NCBI GenBank assembly: GCA_024803745.1 | Contig: JANJXV010000029.1 | Location: 23,539,530 to 23,603,529 of the forward strand | Length of the DNA: 64,000 bases | From: Megascapheus bottae | Lineage: Eukaryota; Chordata; Mammalia; Rodentia; Geomyidae | Direction of reading: 5' to 3' | Shown: in pieces, positions 56,584 through 64,000 of the stretch | Layout of the letters: each line of letters opens with the position of its first letter | How positions within the stretch are numbered: the first letter of the stretch is position 1 | Program-made: the position numbers and the translations under genes | The notes under the pieces: model-generated | What the model saw: only the letters and a program-made list of their open reading frames with translations | The model's database searches: none | Told to the model about the DNA's origin: nothing

Positions 56584-57031
56584 AAACCAAGTTTAAATAA
56601 AATAATGTTCATTTTTCAGAGAAAGAAAATTTTTGATTAGTTATTTTAACTTTTAACATTAGATTTTCTTTCTTTCAAAAAATTAATAACTCAGCAGCTC
56701 ATTCACTTTAGCACTATTATTAATTTTCAAGCTATGTTGAATTTCAGGAGATTATTTTCTCTCATTTTTCATATTGGGCTATTTCTACATAACACTAGGT
56801 AATTACTGGAGTTTTATCTCTATAAGGACTTTGCAAGTTTCTCAAGACAAAGTTTATTAGAAATAGACGTATTTTAAATTAAGTCTTATTGCCATAGCAC
56901 CCTATAGCAAATCTGTATCTTCCACAAATAGTGATCTCATATTTCTATTTCTTTAGCATCTAAAACCTATCAATGTTAGTTGCTAACATTTACAAATCAT
57001 TCCATTACTACTCTTTAGTACCATCTCTTTG
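56584..57031. other. AT-rich DNA, no feature seen
   Basis: No repeat or gene recognised. Confidence 0.4.
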
Positions 57032-57273
57032 TTTTTGTTTTACCAGTCCTGGGGCTTTAATTTGGGATCTGGGCACTATCGTTGAACCTCTTTGTACTCA
57101 AGGCAAGTGTTCTACAACTTGAGAAATAGGACCACTTCTGCATTTTTCTGAGTAGTTTATTGAAAATGACAGTCTTAGGAACTTTTCTTCCCCAGGTTGG
57201 CTTTAAACCATTATCCTGAGATCTCAGCCTCCTGAGCAGCTAGGATTACAGGCATGAGCAACCGGTGCCTGGC
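57032..57273 (-). mobile_element. 7SL-Geo SINE, antisense, full length
   Basis: GTCCTGGGGCTTTAATTTGG, AAGTGTTCTACAACTTGAG, AACCATTATCCTGAGATCTC, CCTCCTGAGCAGCTAGGATT and GAGCAACCGGTGCCTGGCT mark both ends. Confidence 0.9.
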
Positions 57274-57274
57274 T

Positions 57275-58042
57275 ATTGTCATATATTGAATTTATTTCTA
57301 CCCGTTAGTTATTCTTTTTATCATATTCTGATTTCTAATTGACACAGTAATTGTCAATGACCTATATTTTAAGGGCTATGTTGTGAAATTTCAATACACG
57401 CATGCAATGAGTAGTGGTCTGATTAGAGTAATTTTCACATCTCTCATTTCATAGGTATCAGTTTTTCTGTTGGGGGTTTTCATAATGCTCTCTGCTAGGT
57501 GTTTTAAAATAGTCAGATAAGTATCATCAACTAGTTTCCTTATTTTACTGTATAACATTAAAAGTCATTCTTTTGATAAATTTCGTCCCTGTACCTGTTT
57601 AATCATAGTTTTTATTTCTTCCTCACTTTCTCACACTTCCCAGTTTCTGTTCTATTATTTTCTCCTTTGAGATTCACATTCTAGCTTCTACATATAAATG
57701 ACATCATGCAATAAATATCAGATTATGCCTGATTTACTTTATTGAACATATAGTACTCCAGTTTCATTCACTTCAATGTAATAATATTACATTGCTCATA
57801 TACAGCACAGTTTCTTTGACCATTCATCTACTGATGAACACCCACATTTATTCCATGCTTGGCTATTGTAAATAGTGCTGTAATAAGCATGCAAATTTGG
57901 CTGTCTCTTCAACAGACTAATTTCACTTTATTTGGTTATATATCCAAGAATGGGACTGTAGCACAAGACATGTTTATTTCTATAACAATTGTATTAATTT
58001 ACCATCTTAACCACAATATATGAAAGTTCCTCCTTCTCCATA
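57275..58042 (-). mobile_element. Ancient mammalian L1 relic (L1M type), antisense
   Basis: CTACATATAAATGACATCAT, CAGATTATGCCTGATTTACT, CATTCATCTACTGATGAACA, TTGGCTATTGTAAATAGTGC and TTATATATCCAAGAATGGGA follow the antisense order of old mammalian L1 3' UTR and ORF2 end. It is interrupted at 58043 by a young L1. Confidence 0.75.
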
Positions 58043-58845
58043 TCTTTCTTTTTTCATATATTTTATTGTAATTAATAGAATGGTTACATTATATTCACCA
58101 GATAGAGGGTGCATTACTTCACACACATTGATACCCTTTCTCATGTCTTGGTCCCCATTTCCCTCCCCCACCCCCACCCATCATCTTGTTTCTCCCACTT
58201 CTCTATCCAATTCCAAATAACCAAATACACATATATCCAATATATCAGTAACAAGGTGAAATACTGTAACAATATGAAATATACAAGGGACAGCAAAAGA
58301 GATGAGAGATAACATAGTACATTAAGGACAACAATCATTCATTATATAGCTTTTGTTTCTATATCCTTGAGGTCCTCTCATTTAGCTTCATTCTACATGG
58401 CCTTATGATCCACTCATCAACTGAGGAGCATCTGGGTTGGTTCCATATCTTTCCTATGGTAAATAGTGCTGCAATGAACATTGTTGTGCTAGTGGATTTA
58501 GTTTGTCCTTGTTTCTGGACGATTGGGTAAATGCCCAGTAATGGAATTGCTGGTCATAGGGGAGCTCTATGTTTAGTCTTTTGAGGAACTGCCATATTGC
58601 TTTCCATAGTGGTTGAACAAGTTTGCACTCCCACCAACAGTGTAGTAGTGATCCCTCCTGGCCACATCCCCACCAGCATCTGTTGTTATTAAATTTCTTG
58701 ATCCTGGCCATTCTAACTGGAGTGAAGTGGAATCTTAGAGTTGTTTTGATTTGCATTTCTTTTATGACCAGAGATGTCGAGCATTTGTTCATGTGTCTAT
58801 AGGTCATTCTTATTTCTTCTTCAGAGAAGACTCTCTTTAATCTTT
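58043..58845 (-). mobile_element. Young L1 3' end, antisense, with internal deletion
   Basis: 3' UTR (AATAGAATGGTTACATTATA, CCCCATTTCCCTCCCCCACC) to about 58405. It then joins directly to the ORF2 C-terminus (ATCCACTCATCAACTGAGGA onward), skipping the roughly 200-250 bp between the ORF2 end and the mid 3' UTR seen in other copies. Confidence 0.92.
58454..58807 (-). pseudogene. L1 ORF2 C-terminal cysteine-rich region, open over 117 codons
   Basis: The best-preserved ORF2 C-terminus in the window. It contains [19 protein letters not shown], whose C...C...H...C spacing matches the conserved cysteine-rich motif of mammalian L1 ORF2, and later LVQPLWKAIWQFL. The frame is open from 58807 to 58454 and then shifts. 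Only the last part of ORF2 is present, so no activity is possible. Confidence 0.85.
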
Positions 58846-60041
58846 GTTTAAATTCTTAAAGCATATGAAGCAGTTACTTTATATTTCCTAAAAATGGTGC
58901 TATATTTATTGATTCTTCTGAAATTCCAGATTATGTTGACTTCTGGCCCAAAGAGACTTAAAGTTAGCTTTGTTTAAAGAAGATTTGGTCCCTGTTGTGG
59001 TCATAGTATAAATAATTTTGTATAAATGGATAATATCCTCAGTTTCATGAATTATAAATAAGGAAATGTGACCTGGGGAGAGACCTGTTCTTTGAGATCA
59101 GATGCTTCCAAATGGTGCTCCAGACTTTATGACAATGGAGAAGGAAAATGTGGTCCCAAAAATGAGGAAAGAGCATGGGGAACAAAGGCCATGGAATATC
59201 TATCATCAGCTCAACAATGTCAATAACCTACATTATCATGCATCATCTTAAATACTTTTAAATGTCTTGCTAGTTAAAATACCTACAGATATGAACTCAG
59301 AAAGTCCAAGGAAAATGTCAATACAACTAAATGAGCTGAAAGAAAGACTAAAAATGATTTTGCTGCTCAAGAAAAATAATCTGATACCTTGTGATGGAGA
59401 ATTGTAAGAGAAGATAAAGTAAGAACCAAATAAAAGTGAATACACATGAGAATTTTTCATATGAAGTATAAAGACTTCTTGGGTATAAAAGCTATAATTT
59501 CCCAATTTGAAAATTTATCAGTTTATTTTAAGGATTAGACTATTGAGACCCAAATTATTACTGGTAGGATCAAATATTTAAAACTTCAAACTGTCATAAA
59601 ACCCAGAGCAAGCAGAGATAAAAATGGCCAGGGAGAAATTAAATAAGAGAAATAAAGGATTGAGATGGAAGACCTAACTGTTATTAATTCCAGAGGAGAA
59701 ATAAGAACAGATATAGTAGAAACAAATAAACAAATCTTAGGAAAAAACTTCCTAATGATAAGGAGAGTCTACACAGTCAAAGAGCTCCCTGTGGGCTGGT
59801 TTAATGACAATGATTACTACCAAAACACAGCTTAGTAAACCTCATGAACTTTGAAAATGTTGCTTAAATGTTACAAATTTTCCACCTAAAAGACTAAACT
59901 AGTTAAAATGGCAATGCACACTCTACTGTCAGTCTGAAATAACTAGGAGCCAGTGAAAACAGTCACAAAATCATGAAAAAAAAAGATAATCCAAGAATCC
60001 CACTATTCAAATGAAATATCAGTTACTAGTTGAATATTTTA
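58846..60041. other. 1.2 kb repeat-free DNA
   Basis: No SINE, L1 or gene recognised. Confidence 0.4.
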
Positions 60042-60122
60042 GGGACCGGGAGCATAGCCTAGAGATAAATGCTCACCTCGCATGTACAAGCCATGGGTTC
60101 GAATCTTTGGTACCACATCCAC
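60042..60122 (+). mobile_element. IDL monomer SINE (no Geo arm)
   Basis: GGGACCGGGAGCATAGCCTA, then GGGTTCGAATCTTTGGTACC (B box), followed by an A-rich tail instead of the Geo arm. A rare single-arm copy of the ID-like half. Confidence 0.8.
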
Positions 60123-60546
60123 AGATTGAATAGAAATTACCAAAACAAAAATAAAGAAACAAAAAAGAAACTTGGGAACAAAACTAAAGTCCAAGTCCAA
60201 AGGTAAGTGGGAGAAAATAAATTTTAAAAGACTAGTCACAGTTTCAGTATGGCTCAACTATAGAGTGTTTTAAATGAACTAAATTTTTAGAAGGTGAGAA
60301 GGTTAAAAAAATATATAAGAAAAAGCAAGCATAAAATAAGGTAGAGAGAACAAACAAATAGCATCCAAAAAGCATTTAACATGAAATGAAGTAGTCAGAT
60401 ACAATGGATGCTATAAAACTTAAAAAATGTTAACAGCTACTATATGACAGTTTAAAAAGTCTGAGGATATAATTTCATAAACTTATATACTGCAATCAAC
60501 ATTGCTGCTAATGCATACAGCTAATAACTTTTTTTAAAAAAGTGCC
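60123..60546. other. A-rich DNA, no feature seen
   Basis: No repeat or gene recognised. Confidence 0.35.
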
Positions 60547-60755
60547 AGAATATCTTGGCACCAGTGGCTCATGCATGTAATCCAAATTAATATCTGAGGA
60601 TCTACATTCCTGGGTCCCTCTGGATAGAAAGTCTATGAGACACTTACCTCCAGTTAACTACCAAAAAGGTAGAAGTAGAACTGTGGCTCAAGCAGTAGAG
60701 TACTACCCTTGATGAAAAACAATGTTTAGGCCTTGAGTTCATGTCCTAAAGCCAA
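60547..60755 (+). mobile_element. 7SL-Geo SINE, diverged
   Basis: GGCACCAGTGGCTCATGCAT, TTACCTCCAGTTAACTACC, CTGTGGCTCAAGCAGTAGAG, CCTTGAGTTCATGTCCTAAA. Followed by (CA)n. Confidence 0.85.
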
Positions 60756-60769
60756 CACACACACACACA

Positions 60770-60818
<49 letters not shown>
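60756..60818. repeat. (CA)n microsatellite
   Basis: About 30 CA units with one CTCA interruption, at the tail of a SINE. Confidence 0.97.
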
Positions 60819-60819
<1 letters not shown>

Positions 60820-61555
60820 TGGTACCACAATAGAATAGATAAATAAATAGAATAGATAAAATCCAATCAATATGAAAGCTTCAGTATCTTTCAGCAATGA
60901 GCGGATCTATTGCATAGACTTTGAGTTGCAAAGAATTAAATAATGCAACCCATTAAACATAATGTAACATATGTAAAGAACATATACCTTTTCAAATCAA
61001 AGCCAAGATGCTTCAGTTAATGTAAGTCTACAAATAAATATTCATAAAACTTAGTCATATTTTTCACAAAAGACAAGCTTAATAATATTCTCTTAAAAAT
61101 TTTATGAGTCATAACCTCTGGACAGAGTATAAGCTATTAGGAGTTGATCAGTCTGGAAACAAAATTATTCTAAGCAATAGCTAAAATATCATTGTATACA
61201 ATATACAATTCCTTATGAATCAAATAAAAGAGCAAATGTCCTAACCGAAAGTGGCAACGCACATGAATTCACACGCACAGAAAAATTATCAAAAGCTTAG
61301 AAACATAGAAAGCATGTCCTTAATCGAGAACTAACATCTACAGGGAAAAAAATGAATGAACTATAATAGATCTGCATCAAGAAAAATATGCAAAAGTTAA
61401 ACCAATGAATTAAAAGAGGTGTTATTATATTTGGATAAATTTCTCTCATACATGATTGACCAAAACAGATAAAACTAAACATGCCAGAAGTAATCAGTGC
61501 TCGTTTCCTGCTGTAGGTTTGAACAGGGATAAATTAAAAAACACAATTTAAGATA
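60819..61555. other. AT-rich DNA, no feature seen
   Basis: Short AATAG repeats at 60831-60857. Nothing else recognised. Confidence 0.4.
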
Positions 61556-61770
61556 TGGAAGGTCGGGAGCTATAGGTAGTCCACAGGAGGCTGAGATGTG
61601 AGGACAGTTTGAAGCCAGACCAAACACAAAAATCTGTGAGATTATCTCCACTAATCTACAGAGGGGAAAAAGCTGAAAGTGGAGTTGCGGGCACAAGTGG
61701 TAGAGCACTAGCCTGAGGGGGGAAAAAAACCAGGACAGTGGATAGGCCTTCAGTTCAAGCTCCAGGACCA
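61556..61770 (+). mobile_element. 7SL-Geo SINE with deletion in the 7SL arm
   Basis: AGGAGGCTGAGATGTGAGGA, AATCTGTGAGATTATCTCCA, GCACAAGTGGTAGAGCACTA, CAGTTCAAGCTCCAGGACCA. The TGCCTGTAATCCTAGCTACT part of the left arm is reduced. Confidence 0.83.
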
Positions 61771-62790
61771 GTATCAAAAACAAAATGAACTATGAATGTC
61801 CTATTGTAGCAATGTATGTTAGAAGCTTGAGATTTCAGTAACAGAGGAGTCCCTTGTGTGCATTAAGGGACAACTGTATTTGCAAATCTGGCTCCTCATT
61901 GGGCAACTCCAGATTACTGTCTGAATAATTCAAAATACAAAGGATAAGAACAACACCCCCCCAAAAAAAACTCCACTAAACAGTATTCTAACTTGTCATA
62001 CATACTAAATTCTGCTCATAATTGACTCAGTGAAAGAACTAGTTCACTGTTTTCTTGGTATCTTAGAAATACTTTTCAAATCTAAGCCACAATTCTTATG
62101 TTCTTAACCATTTTCTTTCTTTGCTACCTCTGTTCTCTTACCATTTTATTCCTTAGTAATTCCATCTCAAGCTTCAATCTCTGTTCCAGCGCCTAAACAT
62201 TTTCATCATCACAATCGTCTTTATATAAAATATTAAGTGTAACCACCCTGACTATAGTCAAATGGTAAAATAACAACCTTGTTTCTTCCACAACTCTGCC
62301 TTCAGTACACCCATACTTGAACTGTGGAACCCATGCTGCTAGATTGCTGCCAGCCAGAATTCATGATATCAAATTTTAACTGTCTACTAACCCACAATTC
62401 TTTAGGAAATTCTCTCCTCTTATCCAATGACTATTTTAAACATTTCCTCCTAGCTCATTCCTCTCAACCTGATTCTGTTCACTTTCTCTCAACAGGTGAC
62501 AGGTCTCTTGATCTGACATTTAAGAAAATAGACACCTGAAGAGTAGAGGTACCTGCATCAGAATATTTACCACATGTAATCTCTTTCACTCTTTTCAGAA
62601 TGGTAGAATCTTTTGGATATTCTCTGACTCCATTTTTTATTCACCTATTGTTTTGGAAAGATGACCAAGTGGTACTGCTCAATGTTGGAAGCTCCCCAGG
62701 TCCTCTTAGGATCTGCCCCCTAAGTTCTTTGTACCCAAATCTAATCCATGTGTCATTCCCTTTCTCCATTTCAATAAAAAACATGGTAAG
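61771..62790. other. Unclassified DNA
   Basis: Pyrimidine-rich in the second half with open frames of 71 and 87 codons that have no recognisable motif. Possibly an ancient repeat. Confidence 0.3.
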
Positions 62791-62791
62791 A

Positions 62792-63250
62792 AGACCCAAA
62801 GGAACATGGGCTCAATGGTTTTCTGCATTTGTAATAATTAGTACAAACCTTGGACTCTCCTAGCAGAGGATTACAATAGCTCAAAAATAAGGCCATATAG
62901 GATGAGGCTAAATGAAAGGACCTCAAGAATATGGAAACAAGAACCATATAAAGTGTGATTGTTGTTCTTAGTGTACTAGTGTACTGTTATTTCTCATCTC
63001 TTGTATTGTCCCTTGTTTATTCTTATATTGTTACAGTATCTTACCTTGTTATCTGGTATATTGTATATACATTTAGTTGTTTAATTGAAATAGGAAAAGA
63101 AAGGAGGGAAAATCAAAGATGAGAGGAGGGAGTGGGGGAAGGAAATGGGGACAAAAACATGATAAGGGGTATCAATGTTTGTGAATTAATGCACCTTCTG
63201 TCTGGTGAATATAACTGTAACCCTTCTACTAATTACAATAAAAAAGAAAA
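62792..63250 (+). mobile_element. L1 3' end with target duplication
   Basis: GACCCAAAGGAACATGGGCT, GACTCTCCTAGCAGAGGATT, GGAAATGGGGACAAAAACAT, CACCTTCTGTCTGGTGAATA, ATTACAATAAAAAAG. Flanked by AAAAACATGGTAAGA (about 62777-62791) and AAAAACATGGCAAGA (about 63252-63266). Confidence 0.93.
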
Positions 63251-63539
63251 GAAAAACATGGCAAGAGAGTTACAGCCCCTTCTCAAGTAAAGTGCTGCAC
63301 CATTAGAAGGGATGTTATCTCCATGTAGATAATTGAAAGGTAAAATAGTTGTATAACTATTAATTTATTTTCTGTCACATCTACTTTCTGTGATACACTC
63401 AATGATACTTGTCCTATAATTTGTAAAGCCTTTACTACCTACTCTTTCCCAATTATATTCAAACAGCCTTTATTCAGAAAAATAATCAACTATAATCCCA
63501 CTACAATGCACATTTAAATCAGATTGCTTTCCATGGTCT
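63251..63539. other. Unclassified DNA
   Basis: No repeat or gene recognised. Confidence 0.35.
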
Positions 63540-63725
63540 GTTTTATCATTCTACCAGCCACCCATCTGCTATTACTGCTGAAGCTCTCAGCTTATCTCCA
63601 TCCCCCATCCCTCAATGTATTTGTAAACTGCCATCACAACGGTCATAAAGGCACAGACAGGATTATGTCAGAGTCCTTTCCAAACATTTTCAGTGGTTTT
63701 CCAAAGCTCTTAAGAAGAGAAAATG
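63540..63725 (+). mobile_element. Possible L2 LINE relic
   Basis: ATTATGTCAGAGTCCTTTCC and TTTTCAGTGGTTTTCCAAAG, AGCTCTTAAGAAGAG follow the order of the L2 consensus as I recall it (CAGATCATGTCACTCC, CCAATGGCTCCCCATT, CACTCAGAGTAAA). Strongly diverged and short, so uncertain. Confidence 0.3.
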
Positions 63726-63820
63726 TCCCTGAAGAGGCTATTTCTATGGACAATAATATTTATAGCACCTAATAGTTACTGAGCATTTGCAGAGAGCTAA
63801 GCATCAAGAAAGATGTTTCT

Positions 63821-64000
63821 GCTTGGCCCTGGAGGCACACACCTGTAATCCTAATTACTCAAGAGGCTTAGGTCTGAGGATCCTGGTTCAAAGACATCCC
63901 GGGCACCCGTCTATAAGACTCTCATCTCCAATTAACCACCAGAATACCAGAAGTGGCACTGTGTCTCAAGTGGTAGAGCGCTAGCCTTGAGCTGAAGAGC
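63821..64000 (+). mobile_element. 7SL-Geo SINE, cut by the window end
   Basis: CACACACCTGTAATCCTAAT, CTCATCTCCAATTAACCACC, CTCAAGTGGTAGAGCGCTAG, GAGCTGAAGAGC. A good copy whose last 60 or so bases lie beyond the window. Confidence 0.92.

Overview
This window looks like nuclear DNA of a rodent from the kangaroo-rat, pocket-mouse and pocket-gopher superfamily (Geomyoidea). The main evidence is a SINE present in about ten copies. Its left arm is ID/tRNA-Ala-like (TTGGCCTAGTGG near its start, GGTTCGATTCC as B box). Its right arm contains CTCAAGTGGTAGAG. This matches the IDL-Geo SINE that I recall being described as restricted to Geomyoidea. The same right arm also occurs behind a 7SL-RNA-like left arm (CCTAGCTACTCAGGAGGCTG), called 7SL-Geo here, in about sixteen copies. 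The DNA is AT-rich, and I see no host protein-coding exon that I can defend. Every convincing coding segment belongs to decayed LINE-1.

Layout. 1-4.6 kb: unique DNA with several minus-strand SINEs, a (CA)n array and a clean 133-bp tandem duplication (2001-2269). 4.6-5.0 kb: a possible solo LTR. 6.2-7.2 kb: a purine tract followed by an L1 3' end. 9.3-13 kb: a 5'-inverted (twin-primed) L1 inserted at the tail of an older minus-strand L1. 14.5-16.7 kb: a dense nest of SINEs and L1 3' ends. 21.8-25.4 kb: an L1 copy with 5' UTR, ORF1 and part of ORF2, internally deleted and missing its 3' end. 25.6-28.7 kb: L1 tails and microsatellites. 30.7-31.35 kb: two SINEs that used the same target site in succession. 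32.8-44.7 kb: scattered L1 tails and SINEs in mostly unique DNA. 48.2-54.2 kb: a minus-strand L1 with a complete-looking 5' UTR, inserted with an 18-bp target duplication into an older plus-strand L1 and carrying an extra ORF2 fragment in front of its own 5' UTR. 55.9-58.8 kb: young L1 tails inserted into old L1 relics. 60-64 kb: SINEs and one more L1 tail.

Function. Nothing here works as a pathway. The ORFs are fragments of the L1 retrotransposition machinery (ORF1 RNA-binding coiled coil, ORF2 endonuclease and reverse transcriptase), all broken by stops, frameshifts or deletions. The SINEs, and probably a 56-bp mRNA-tail insertion at 37143-37198, were mobilised by that machinery, as shown by A-tails and target-site duplications. 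The stretches between repeats are consistent with an intergenic region or a large intron. I found no CRISPR array, operon or other new multi-gene system.

The most informative items are histories of individual insertions: a chimeric L1, a 43-bp micro-insertion of an L1 tail at an ORF1 start, a stop codon shared by two L1 ORF1 copies, a possible 24-nt 3' transduction, and the modular SINE architecture. All coordinates were read by eye. Element edges are usually good to within about 5-15 bases for young copies and 20-50 for old ones.
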